Assembly (NCBI RefSeq): GCF_017877135.1
Contig: NZ_JAGIPH010000003.1
Coordinates: forward strand, 248,001 to 312,000
DNA length: 64,000 nt
Direction of reading: 5' to 3'
Origin: Neorhizobium galegae
Lineage (GTDB): Bacteria > Pseudomonadota > Alphaproteobacteria > Rhizobiales > Rhizobiaceae
Positions within the stretch are counted from its first letter, which is position 1. Each line of letters opens with the position of its first letter. The translations under genes and the position numbers were made by a program. Under the pieces are notes generated by a model, which was not told the origin of the DNA, did not search any database, and saw nothing but the letters and a program-made list of their open reading frames with translations. Of this stretch, positions 33,611 to 41,703 are shown piece after piece.

Positions 33611-33927
33611 CCATCATGCTGGATCCGCTTGTTACCGCAGAAACCTGGGCCCGCGAAGGCCGCTCGGTCGCCATTGCCACCGTGATGGAAACCTGGGGCT
33701 CGGCGCCACGCCCGGCCGGCAGCCATCTGGTGATCGACGGCGAGGGCAATTTCGAGGGCTCCGTCTCGGGTGGCTGCGTCGAGGGTGCGGTCATCACCGA
33801 AGCGCTGGACGTCATCACCTCGGGCGCACCAAAGATGCTGGACTTCGGCGTCGCGGATGAAACTGCCTGGCGGGTCGGCCTCTCGTGCGGCGGGCGCATC
33901 CGCGTCTATGTGGAGAAACTCAACTGA
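33607..33927 (+). CDS. XdhC/CoxI family protein, N-terminal-domain only
   Basis: 106 residues, matching the first domain of XdhC/CoxI: ATVMETWGSAPRPAGSHLVIDGEGNFEGSVSGGCVEGAVI with the conserved SGGCVEGA Cys. XdhC binds molybdopterin and hands the sulfurated cofactor to xanthine dehydrogenase-type enzymes. The usual second, Rossmann-like domain is encoded by the next gene, which starts inside this stop codon (TGATG). The split form is known in CoxF-type loci, so this need not be a frameshift. Confidence 0.88.
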   Translation: MTIMLDPLVTAETWAREGRSVAIATVMETWGSAPRPAGSHLVIDGEGNFEGSVSGGCVEGAVITEALDVITSGAPKMLDFGVADETAWRVGLSCGGRIRVYVEKLN

Positions 33928-34625
33928 TGCGGCTCGATCATCTGGCAGAGCTGAATGCCGCACGACGGTCCCGCAAGGCCGTCATCCTGATCACCGATCC
34001 GGCCTCCGGCGAGACAGAGGTGTTGGTGGAAGGGCAGCCGGTGCCGGCACAGCTTGCCGAGGCGGCGGAAAAAGTGTTCCGCAGCGGAAAATCCGGGCTG
34101 ATCGACATCGACGGCCGGCCGCTGTTCTTCAACGTGCACCTGCCGCCGCCGCGGATCGTCGCGATCGGGGCGGTGCATATCACGCAAGGCCTGGCGCGGC
34201 TGGCGCCGGTTGTCGGCTATGACCTCACCATCATCGATCCGCGCACGGCCTTTGCCACGCCGGAGCGTTTCGAGGGCGTCGATCTCGTCGCCGATTGGCC
34301 GGAGGACGTGCTGAAGGAGCGGTTGCTTGACCCCTACACGGCGGTGGCAGCCGTCACCCACGACCCGAAGATCGATGATTTTGCCCTGGCCGAAGCACTG
34401 CGCTGCGGCTGTTTCTATGTGGGCGCGCTTGGCAGCCGCAAGACCCATGGGCGCCGCGTCGAGCGGCTTCTGGAGAGCGGCGTGACGCAGGCGCAGATCG
34501 ACAAGATCCACGCCCCGATCGGGCTCGATATCGGCGCCTCGAGCCCGGAAGAAATTGCGCTGGCGATCCTGGCTCAGATCGTCGCGGCGTTCCGGCGCCG
34601 GTCGCTGTCGGGCGGTGCGACATGA
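33927..34625 (+). CDS. XdhC/CoxI family protein, C-terminal Rossmann-domain part
   Basis: 232 residues. After an N-terminal strip (about 1-75) the XdhC C-terminal domain appears: RIVAIGAVHITQGLARLAPVVGYDLTIIDPR, VAAVTHDPKIDDFALAEAL, CFYVGALGSRKTHGRRVERL and IGLDIGASSPEEIALAILA. The start at 33927 overlaps the preceding stop by one base, and the end overlaps the next gene by 4 bp. Together with the previous gene it completes a two-protein XdhC. Confidence 0.9.
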   Translation: MRLDHLAELNAARRSRKAVILITDPASGETEVLVEGQPVPAQLAEAAEKVFRSGKSGLIDIDGRPLFFNVHLPPPRIVAIGAVHITQGLARLAPVVGYDLTIIDPRTAFATPERFEGVDLVADWPEDVLKERLLDPYTAVAAVTHDPKIDDFALAEALRCGCFYVGALGSRKTHGRRVERLLESGVTQAQIDKIHAPIGLDIGASSPEEIALAILAQIVAAFRRRSLSGGAT

Positions 34626-36307
34626 TCTTTGGGTCGGTGCCGATTGACGAGGCGCAGGGGGCGATCCTCGCCCACAGCGTGGGCTATCCGGGCGGCCGCG
34701 TGTCCAAAGGGACGATCCTTTCGGTGCAGGATATCGCGCTCCTCAAGCAGGCTGGCCTGTCCGAGGTGGTGGTGGCACGGCTTCAGCCGGGCGACCTGAC
34801 GGAGGATGTGGCCGCCGGACAGCTTGCGGCCTGTCTGGAGAGCGGCGACGTTCGGCTTTCGCCGGCAAGCACGGGCCGGGTGAATATCTACGCGCTGCGA
34901 AACGGGTTGTTTCGCGCTGATCGCGACCTGATCGACCGGTTCAACCGGGTCGATCCGGCCATCACGCTCGCCTGTCTGGCCGACCGGGCCCCGGTTGCAG
35001 CCGGCGATATGGTGGCAACGGTGAAAATCATTCCGCTCGCCGTGGCGGGCGACAAGGTGGAGGCTGCCAAATCCGTGGCTGCGAAGGGTAAGGCCGTCTC
35101 GGTCGCGCCCTACCGGCCCTTTGCCGTCACACTCATACAGACGGAACTGCCGGTGCTGAAAACCTCCGTGCTGGACAAGACCAAAGACCTCCTGTCGCGT
35201 AGGCTTGCGCCCTCCGGCAGCGTCATCATCCGCGAGGAGCGCGTGCCGCATCGGGCAGATGCGGTGGCGGCAGCGGTGCGCAGAGCGCTGACCAGGCCGG
35301 AGAACGGCGCGCCCCACATGGTCATCCTGTTCGGCGCCTCTGCCGTTTGCGATGGCGAGGACGTGCTGCCTGAGGCCATGCGGCTTGCCGGCGCCACGGT
35401 GGAGCAGGTGGGTCTGCCGGTCGATCCGGGCAATCTCCTGGTGCTCGGCTATCAGGGCGATGTGGCGCTGATCGGCGCGCCGGGATGCGCCCGCTCGCCC
35501 AAGGAAAACGGCTTCGACTGGGTGCTGAACCGGATCCTGTCGGGCGAGCGCCCACGGGCGGAAGACCTGACGGCGCTTGGAGTGGGAGGATTACTGATGG
35601 AAATTCCAGGCCGCCCGCAGCCCCGCGAGCTTGCCGCCAACAAGGGCAGGGCGCTGGTCATCGGGGCCCTGCTGCTTGCCGCTGGCCGCGCAAGCCGGAT
35701 GGGTGACGCCGGCCACAAGCTGCTGGCCGAATTCGATGGCGTGCCGCTGGTGCGCCGCGTGGCCGAGCGGGCGCTTGCCGCTGCGGCTTCTCATGATGCC
35801 GATGGGCAACCGGACAATCGGGGCGAGGAGCAGGTGCCTGCACCGCTCGTCGTTGTGACAGGCCACCGAGGCGCCGAGGTTGCGCAGGCGCTGAGCGGGC
35901 TTGACCTCACGCTGGTGGACAATCCCGATTACGCAAGCGGCATGGCAAGCTCGATCAAGGCCGGCCTTGCCTCATCCGCGCTGTCGGACGTGTCGGGCGT
36001 GATGGTGCTTCTCGCCGACATGCCGGCGGTGTCCGCGCACGATCTGCAGACGCTGCAGGACGCGTTCCGCAAGGCGGAAGGACGCGCCATCGTGCGGGCG
36101 GTCGCCGGCGGCAAGCGCGGCAATCCGGTCATCCTGCCGCGCGCCACCTTCGGCGAGCTGATGGCTCTTCAGGGCGATGTCGGTGCCCGCCACGTGATTG
36201 AAACCTGCGGCTTGCCGATCATCGACGTGGAGATCGGGGAAGCCGCCCATATCGATGTGGATACGCCGGACGCGGTGATAGCAGCCGGCGGCCTGTTGCG
36301 AGGATAG
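34622..36307 (+). CDS. Fused MoeA-like and MobA/MocA-like molybdenum cofactor protein
   Basis: 561 residues. The N-terminal half (about 1-330) has molybdopterin-binding domain features (EAQGAILAHSVGYPGGRVSKG, ASTGRVNIYALRNGLFRAD, VIIREERVPHRADAVAAAVRR, VILFGASAVCDGEDVLPEA). The C-terminal half (about 340-561) is a nucleotidyltransferase with the signature LLAAGRASRMGDAGHKLL and VVTGHRGAEV, as in MocA, which makes molybdopterin cytosine dinucleotide. The fusion suggests it both activates and loads the MCD cofactor used by CO-dehydrogenase and xanthine-dehydrogenase type enzymes. It starts within the preceding stop (ATGA) and ends the operon. Confidence 0.88.
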   Translation: MIFGSVPIDEAQGAILAHSVGYPGGRVSKGTILSVQDIALLKQAGLSEVVVARLQPGDLTEDVAAGQLAACLESGDVRLSPASTGRVNIYALRNGLFRADRDLIDRFNRVDPAITLACLADRAPVAAGDMVATVKIIPLAVAGDKVEAAKSVAAKGKAVSVAPYRPFAVTLIQTELPVLKTSVLDKTKDLLSRRLAPSGSVIIREERVPHRADAVAAAVRRALTRPENGAPHMVILFGASAVCDGEDVLPEAMRLAGATVEQVGLPVDPGNLLVLGYQGDVALIGAPGCARSPKENGFDWVLNRILSGERPRAEDLTALGVGGLLMEIPGRPQPRELAANKGRALVIGALLLAAGRASRMGDAGHKLLAEFDGVPLVRRVAERALAAAASHDADGQPDNRGEEQVPAPLVVVTGHRGAEVAQALSGLDLTLVDNPDYASGMASSIKAGLASSALSDVSGVMVLLADMPAVSAHDLQTLQDAFRKAEGRAIVRAVAGGKRGNPVILPRATFGELMALQGDVGARHVIETCGLPIIDVEIGEAAHIDVDTPDAVIAAGGLLRG

Positions 36308-36308
36308 G

Positions 36309-36632
36309 ATGGACACGCCCGATATCGAAGATCTGTTTTCCGGGCTCGGTGCCATTACCATCCGGCGCATGTTCGGCGGCAAGGGCATCTACCACCACGG
36401 CGTTATCTTCGCCATCGACCTGCGGGGCGAGTTGATGCTGAAGGCGGATGCCGAAAGCGCGCCAAAATTTAAACAGGCCGGCGCACGACAGTGGACCTAT
36501 GAGGGCAAGACCGGCAAGCCGGTGCTGATGCCCTACTGGTCCATTCCCGAGGAAGCCTTCGACGATCCCGACGAGATGACGCGCTGGGCAAGGCTTGCCT
36601 ATGAGGCGGGCGTGCGCAGCGCAGGTCGCTAA
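36309..36632 (+). CDS. TfoX N-terminal domain protein
   Basis: 107 residues with the TfoX_N pattern: IRRMFGGKGIYHHGVIFAIDLRGELMLKADAES, then QWTYEGKTGKPVLMPYWSIPEEAFDDPDEMTRWARLAYEA. The family is named for the competence regulator TfoX/Sxy but most stand-alone TfoX_N proteins have no known function. It starts 1 bp after the MoeA/MobA fusion, so it probably shares the transcript. There is a short gap to the convergent HIT gene. Confidence 0.85.
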   Translation: MDTPDIEDLFSGLGAITIRRMFGGKGIYHHGVIFAIDLRGELMLKADAESAPKFKQAGARQWTYEGKTGKPVLMPYWSIPEEAFDDPDEMTRWARLAYEAGVRSAGR

Positions 36633-36666
36633 TATTGACGTTTTCGCGAGGATTTACCCGAGCGGC

Positions 36667-37092
36667 TTAAAGCGCCTCGCGAATCTTCTGGGCGTTTTGC
36701 GCCAGCACCGCGCCGTCTTCCATCTGGCCGGTATGCGGCTTCAACGGCTGTCGTTCATGGCGCGGGATCACATGGAAATGCAGGTGGAACACGGTCTGGC
36801 CGGCAGCCGGCTCGTTGAACTGGGCGATAAAGACGCCATCGGCCTCAAAGGCTTCCTTTGCCGCAACAGCGAGCTTCTGCACCACGGGCATCACCGCGGC
36901 AAGAACGGCCGGATCGGCATCCAGCAGATTGCGCGAGCCCTGTTTCGGGATGACCAGAAGATGGCCCGGCGCCTGCGGCATCACATCCATGAAGGCCAGC
37001 GTATGCTCGTCCTCATAGACCTTGTGGGAGGGGATCTCGCCCTTCAGGATTTTCGCAAAGATGTTGTTTTCGTCGTAGATCTGGCCGGTCAT
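36667..37092 (-). CDS. HIT-family nucleotide hydrolase or transferase
   Basis: 141 residues from the ATG at 37092; a much longer frame upstream has no family sequence. The histidine-triad motif HLHFHVIP is present after AAGQTVF, and the N-terminal YDENNIFAKILKGEIPSHKVYEDE and QAPGHLLVIPKQ blocks are typical of HinT-type proteins. Such proteins hydrolyse purine nucleoside phosphoramidates. Upstream on the same strand, 26 bp away, is a FemAB-like gene, so it may be the last gene of that operon. Confidence 0.93.
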   Translation of the reverse strand: MTGQIYDENNIFAKILKGEIPSHKVYEDEHTLAFMDVMPQAPGHLLVIPKQGSRNLLDADPAVLAAVMPVVQKLAVAAKEAFEADGVFIAQFNEPAAGQTVFHLHFHVIPRHERQPLKPHTGQMEDGAVLAQNAQKIREAL

Positions 37093-37118
37093 GGCGGGTG
37101 CTCCCTGATGGTCTTTTA

Positions 37119-38306
37119 TCAATCGTCCTCTTGCCGCTCTCCCTTGCGGAAAGGACTGTGCTCGGTCAAGTATTCGCCGGCATATTCCACCTCGCGGCGC
37201 TCCCGCTTCAGATAATCGCCGATGGCGCGACGAAGGCCGGGATGGGCGATGTAATGGGCGGAATGGGTGGTGACGGGCAGGTAGCCGCGCGCCAGCTTGT
37301 GTTCCCCCTGCGCGCCGGCCTCGACACGCTTCAGGCCCTTGGCGAGCGCAAAATCGATCGCTTGGTGATAGCAGACCTCGAAATGCAGGAAGGGGTGGTC
37401 CTCGATACAGCCCCAGTGGCGGCCGAACAGCGCCTCCTCGCCGATGAAATTGATGGCACCCGCCACATAGCGCCCGTCGCGGCGTGCCATCACAAGCAGG
37501 ATGTCGTCGGCCATGCGCTCGCCGATCAGCGAATAGAACGCCCGCGTGAGGTAAGGCTTTCCCCATTTGCGGCTGCCGGTATCCATGTAGAAGGCAAAGA
37601 ACTGGTCCCAGATCGCTTCCGTCAGGTCCTTGCCGGTCAGCCAGTCGATCTCGATGCCGTTTTCGATCGCTGCGCGGCGCTCCTTGCGCAGGTTCTTGCG
37701 CTTGGAGGAGGAGAGCCTGGCGAGAAACGCCTCGTGGTTCTCATAGCCGTCATTGATGAAATGGAACTGCTGGTCCATGCGGTGGAGGAAGCCCGCCTCT
37801 TCGAAGGCCGGCAGTTCGCTTTCGCGCAGGAAGGTGACATGGGCTGACGAAATACCAAGCTGGCGCGTCACTTCGGCAAGGCCGGCGGCCAGTGTCTGGC
37901 GCAAGCTTTCCGGATCGTCGCCCTCTCTCACCAGCAGCCGCGGGCCGGTGGCAGGCGTAAACGGGATGGCGCATTGCAGCTTGGGATAATACGCCCCGCC
38001 GGCGCGCTCGAACGCATCCGCCCAGCCGTGGTCGAAGACATATTCGCCCTGGCTGTGGTTCTTGAGGTAACCGGGGACGGCGCCGATCAGCCGCCCGTCT
38101 GCATCTTCCATGAGGAGATGGTGGCCGAGCCAGCCGGTCTTCGCAGTCGCCGAGCCGGAGTCCTCCAGCGATGACAGATAGGCATGCGAGAGGAAGGGGT
38201 TGTAGGGCGTATCACCCCCGCGCCGTGTTCCCGACAGCTGCGACCAGCTATCGGGGCTGATCGCGGTGAAGGACTTTTCGACGCGGAGAGTGACGGTCTG
38301 GCTCAT
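37119..38306 (-). CDS. FemAB/DUF482-type GNAT-like acyltransferase
   Basis: 395 residues. The family start NPFLSHAYLSSLEDSGSATAKTGWLGHHL and the central SSSKRKNLRKERRAAIENGIEIDWLTG, with DTGSRKWGKPYLTRAFYSLIGERM, match the DUF482 (peptidogalycan biosynthesis/recognition) family, which has two GNAT folds. Substrate unknown. Start and stop link it to the operon: it overlaps the GDPD gene upstream by 4 bp (ATGA). The C-terminus is rich in charged residues. Confidence 0.85.
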   Translation of the reverse strand: MSQTVTLRVEKSFTAISPDSWSQLSGTRRGGDTPYNPFLSHAYLSSLEDSGSATAKTGWLGHHLLMEDADGRLIGAVPGYLKNHSQGEYVFDHGWADAFERAGGAYYPKLQCAIPFTPATGPRLLVREGDDPESLRQTLAAGLAEVTRQLGISSAHVTFLRESELPAFEEAGFLHRMDQQFHFINDGYENHEAFLARLSSSKRKNLRKERRAAIENGIEIDWLTGKDLTEAIWDQFFAFYMDTGSRKWGKPYLTRAFYSLIGERMADDILLVMARRDGRYVAGAINFIGEEALFGRHWGCIEDHPFLHFEVCYHQAIDFALAKGLKRVEAGAQGEHKLARGYLPVTTHSAHYIAHPGLRRAIGDYLKRERREVEYAGEYLTEHSPFRKGERQEDD

Positions 38307-39040
38307 GCGGCAGAGGCTTTGCTTTCTCGCGGGTCGAAACCCTCGAAGGTCATCTGGTCCGCATGAGTATAGGTATGGGCGCGGGCATTTTCATCCCTCA
38401 CCGTCCAGGTAATCACCGTCACGCCACGGGCGCGCTGGCCGCTGACGAAACTGTTAGGCAGGTCGGCATAGTGGTAGGAGATGAAATCGAGCCCCAGTTG
38501 CATGGCCTCGTCATGAGCGAAGAATTCTTCGGGTTTCGTGCCCATGGCGGTGAGGCCGACCGGGTAGGGGCAGTGTGCCGCCTTCAGCGCGCGCAGGAGA
38601 TGATAATCGAAGCTCATCAGCGCCAGCGGCCCCTCATAGGCTTCGAGCACCTCCAGAACGCTTTCGATGAACCCGTCGTCCTGCTCGGCATCAATGCCCT
38701 TCAGTTCGATGACGATAGGCACCTGTCCTTTGACGAGGGCGAGCATCTGCTTCAGCGTCGGAATGCGGTCATTGGTGCCGCCGACGGAGAGTGCCTGCAG
38801 CTCGTTGGCCATGCGCTCGCGCACTTCACCGGCAATGCCGCAGAGCCGCTGCAGGTCATGATCGTGAAACACCATCGGCACGCTGTCGGCCGACAGCTGG
38901 ATGTCGCATTCGATGGCAAAGCCCGCTTCGACGGCCCGGGAAAAGGCCGAAAGCGTATTTTCCCACACCGCCTTGTTCATGTCGTGATAGCCGCGATGCG
39001 CGACCGGGGTTTCCTTCAGCCAGGTGAGATCGGCGCTCAT
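38303..39040 (-). CDS. Glycerophosphodiester phosphodiesterase family protein
   Basis: 245 residues. The GDPD catalytic His and metal residues are seen in VAHRGYHDMNKAVWENTLSAF, AGFAIECDIQLSADSVPMVFHDHDLQRL, VIELKG and the late WTVRDENARAH. It would cleave deacylated phospholipid head groups (glycerol-3-phosphate plus alcohol) in the cytosol, since no signal peptide is present. Translationally coupled (ATGA) to the RidA gene before it and to the FemAB-like gene after it. Confidence 0.92.
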   Translation of the reverse strand: MSADLTWLKETPVAHRGYHDMNKAVWENTLSAFSRAVEAGFAIECDIQLSADSVPMVFHDHDLQRLCGIAGEVRERMANELQALSVGGTNDRIPTLKQMLALVKGQVPIVIELKGIDAEQDDGFIESVLEVLEAYEGPLALMSFDYHLLRALKAAHCPYPVGLTAMGTKPEEFFAHDEAMQLGLDFISYHYADLPNSFVSGQRARGVTVITWTVRDENARAHTYTHADQMTFEGFDPRESKASAA

Positions 39041-39525
39041 GCTGTAGCATCCGTGCTGACTTCGACTTCCAGGATGGCATCCACCTCGACGGCGGCGTTG
39101 AAGGGCAGGGCAGCCATGCCGACGGCAGCGCGCGCATGCTTGCCGGCCTCGCCCAGCACATTGGCGATGAGGTTGGAGGCGCCGTTCATCACGACATGTT
39201 GTTCGACAAATCCCGGAGCCGATGCGATGAAGCCATTGAGCTTCAGAACGCGGCGCACGCGGCCGAGATCGCCGCCAAGGGCCGCCTTGACCTGCGCCAG
39301 AATATTGATTGCGCAGAGTTCGGCCGCGCGCTGGGCGGTCGAAACATCGACATCTGCGCCCACAAGGCCGGTTACAGCCACTTTGCCGGCCTCCATCGGC
39401 AGCTGGCCGGAAATGTAGAGCGTGGTTCCACTTTGCGTATAGGGAACATAATTGGCGGCAGGCGCGGCCGCCACCGGCAAGCTGATCCCCATCTCCTTCA
39501 GGCGGGCTTCGATCGCATCCGACAT
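39037..39525 (-). CDS. RidA (YjgF) family enamine/imine deaminase
   Basis: 162 residues, slightly longer than classical RidA (about 130). The N-terminus carries SGTTLYISGQLPMEAGKVAVTG, the family Asn/Arg pocket is visible in RVRRVLKLNGFIASAPGFVEQHVVMNGASNLIANVLGEAGKHARAAVGMAALPFNAAVEVDAILEVEV, with the expected Arg near 133. It belongs to the Rid subgroup (Rid2-like) often found with catabolic genes. First gene of the operon, probably promoted from about 39530-39560. Confidence 0.88.
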   Translation of the reverse strand: MSDAIEARLKEMGISLPVAAAPAANYVPYTQSGTTLYISGQLPMEAGKVAVTGLVGADVDVSTAQRAAELCAINILAQVKAALGGDLGRVRRVLKLNGFIASAPGFVEQHVVMNGASNLIANVLGEAGKHARAAVGMAALPFNAAVEVDAILEVEVSTDATA

Positions 39526-39637
39526 TTCATTCTCCGGTTTGATTGTAAAATTGACTCGATTCCGTCACACATGACGCTAAGCATCACTCGATGGCGTTCT
39601 TATAACATCGCGCGTCGAGTCCCATAGGAGATTGTGG

Positions 39638-40471
39638 ATGTTGCAGCAGAGCTTTGCAGCGATCCTTCTGGCAGGCAGCACGCTTGCCGCCGTGAGCCCC
39701 GCCCAGGCGGGCATGGAGGGCGCGCGCGCGTTGATACCCCACCGCGCCATCTATGACCTGAAGCTGAAGGATGTCTCCGACCGCTCGGGCATCGAGGGCA
39801 TGTACGGGCGCATGGTCTACGAATTCACCGGCAATGTCTGTTCCGGCTTCACCACCAATTTCCGCTTCGTCACCCGCGTCGATACCGGCGAGGAGATGCG
39901 GGTCACCGACCAGCAGACCACGACGTTTGAAAACGCATCGTCCGGCGAGTTCCGTTTCGACACGAAATCCTTCACCGACGAGCAGCTGGACAAGCAGGTG
40001 ACCGGCGAGGCCAGCGACCGCGACGGCGGCATCAAGGTGGCGCTCGCCAAGCCTGACCGGCGGGAAGTGGACCTGACGCCGGCGCAATTTCCGACCGAAC
40101 ACATGCTGGAGGTCATAGATCATGCCCGCGAGGGCAAGCGCTTTTTCGAGGCCCGCCTTTTCGATGGCTCCGAAAACGGCGACCAGAGCCTGCTGACGAC
40201 CACGGTGGTGGGCACGCAGCAGATGCCGAAACCGGATGATGCGGATGCCGCAAGTGCTGGCGAATTCGGCAAGGAGCCCTACTGGCCGGTGACGATCGCC
40301 TATTTCAACGAAGACCAGAAGGCCGATTCGCTGCCGATCTACCGCATGTCCTTCAAGCTCTATGCGAACGGCATCACCCGCGATCTCACGATGGATTACG
40401 GCGACTTCGTCCTGTCGGGCACGCTCTCGAAGCTTGAACTTCTGGACAAGGCGCCCGAGACCTGCCGCTGA
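39638..40471 (+). CDS. eipB: EipB-type envelope integrity protein (DUF1849)
   Basis: 277 residues from the ATG at 39638 (AGGAG 7 bp upstream; a TTG 6 bp earlier has too short a spacer). A signal peptide (about 1-23, FAAILLAGSTLAAVSPAQA) precedes the DUF1849 beta-spiral protein. In Brucella, EipB is a periplasmic protein needed for envelope integrity and has a disulfide between two conserved cysteines; here two Cys are present at matching ends (NVCSGF and the C-terminal ETCR). A candidate TTGACT -35 lies at 39551. It is a stand-alone gene upstream of rpsB. Confidence 0.9.
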   Translation: MLQQSFAAILLAGSTLAAVSPAQAGMEGARALIPHRAIYDLKLKDVSDRSGIEGMYGRMVYEFTGNVCSGFTTNFRFVTRVDTGEEMRVTDQQTTTFENASSGEFRFDTKSFTDEQLDKQVTGEASDRDGGIKVALAKPDRREVDLTPAQFPTEHMLEVIDHAREGKRFFEARLFDGSENGDQSLLTTTVVGTQQMPKPDDADAASAGEFGKEPYWPVTIAYFNEDQKADSLPIYRMSFKLYANGITRDLTMDYGDFVLSGTLSKLELLDKAPETCR

Positions 40472-40695
40472 TCCTTGAGCCTCACCGGCCCTCGTCTACG
40501 GCGTGACACAGCCCTTGCGGCGCTTTTTCACGGCAAGCGCTTGCATTTGGGCCGAAACACCGTTATGCGCACCACCATTCCACACGCGAAACTTGGGATT
40601 GGCCGGGAGAAATCCGGTCCGTTCCGCCGGTGGCCTGCCCTTCCGGGCGGCTGTTCGTTTCGCGGGGGTTAAACCGGAAACAAGGAGAAAAAGGC

Positions 40696-41466
40696 ATGGC
40701 ATTGCCTGATTTCAGCATGCGTCAGCTTCTGGAAGCTGGCGTTCACTTCGGTCACCAGACGCACCGCTGGAACCCGAAGATGAAGCCGTACATCTTCGGC
40801 GATCGTAACAACATCCACATCATCGACCTGGCTCAGTCCGTTCCGATGCTGTCGCGCGCCCTGCAGGTCATTTCGGACACCGTTGCCCGTGGCGGCCGCG
40901 TTCTGTTCGTCGGCACCAAGCGCCAGGCTTCCGAACTGATCGCCGATTCGGCGAAGCGTTCGGCCCAGTACTACGTCAACTCCCGCTGGCTCGGCGGCAT
41001 GATGACCAACTGGAAGACCATTTCGAACTCGATCCAGCGCCTGCGCAAGCTCGACGAGATCCTGGCTTCGGAAGCTTCGGGCTTCACCAAGAAGGAACGC
41101 CTCAACCTCGAGCGCGAACGCGAAAAGCTTGAAAAGGCTCTCGGCGGTATCCGCGACATGGGCGGCACTCCGGACCTGATGTTCATCATCGACACCAACA
41201 AGGAAAAGATCGCGATCGACGAAGCCAAGCGCCTCGGCATCCCGGTCGTTGCCATCATCGACTCGAACTGCGATCCGGACCTCATCGACTACCCGATCCC
41301 GGGTAACGACGACGCATCGCGCGCCATCGCTCTCTACTGCGACCTGGTTGCCCGCGCTGCCATCGACGGTATCGCTCGCCAGCAGGGCGCTTCCGGTCGC
41401 GACATCGGCGCTGCTGCCGAAGCTCCGATCGAGCCGGCTCTCTCGGACGAAGCTGCCGAAGCCTGA
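40696..41466 (+). CDS. rpsB: 30S ribosomal protein S2
   Basis: 256 residues starting at ATG 40696 ([29 protein letters not shown]) with AAGGAGAA upstream. S2 binds the back of the small subunit. Family blocks [30 protein letters not shown] and [31 protein letters not shown] are intact. First gene of the large envelope and translation cluster; followed by tsf after a 237-bp spacer that contains two hairpins. Confidence 0.98.
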   Translation: MALPDFSMRQLLEAGVHFGHQTHRWNPKMKPYIFGDRNNIHIIDLAQSVPMLSRALQVISDTVARGGRVLFVGTKRQASELIADSAKRSAQYYVNSRWLGGMMTNWKTISNSIQRLRKLDEILASEASGFTKKERLNLEREREKLEKALGGIRDMGGTPDLMFIIDTNKEKIAIDEAKRLGIPVVAIIDSNCDPDLIDYPIPGNDDASRAIALYCDLVARAAIDGIARQQGASGRDIGAAAEAPIEPALSDEAAEA

Positions 41467-41480
41467 TTGAAGGCGTCAAA

Positions 41481-41538
41481 CGATCCGGCCGTCGGTGCCG
41501 GGTCGTGAAATACGGGAGATCGCCGAAGGGCGGTCTCC
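41481..41538 (+). other. Twin hairpins in the rpsB-tsf spacer
   Basis: Hairpin 1: CGATCCGGC / GCCGGGTCG (41481-41489 with 41497-41505), loop 7 nt, one G-T pair. Hairpin 2: GGAGATCGCC / GGCGGTCTCC (41515-41524 with 41529-41538), loop GAAG, one wobble. Neither is followed by a T-run, so they are not simple terminators. They may be an RNA regulatory or processing element between the two genes. Confidence 0.6.
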
Positions 41539-41703
41539 ACTCCAGGCGTCCTGCGCCGGCGGAACCTGTTCTGCCACTGTTGCCGTGAAACTGCGCGGAC
41601 GACCATTCATCACGCTGTCATATTTCCGGGTACATTCGTGCCCCAACGGGCGCCGGCCGTGAAACTCCGGCAGGCGCATCCCCAGATTGGACAAGAGGCA
41701 AAC

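Noticed and set aside
33607..33927. The two XdhC halves as one frameshifted gene
   Set aside because: Both halves have sensible ends, the junction is a regular TGATG overlap, and split XdhC-type pairs are known in CO-dehydrogenase type loci.
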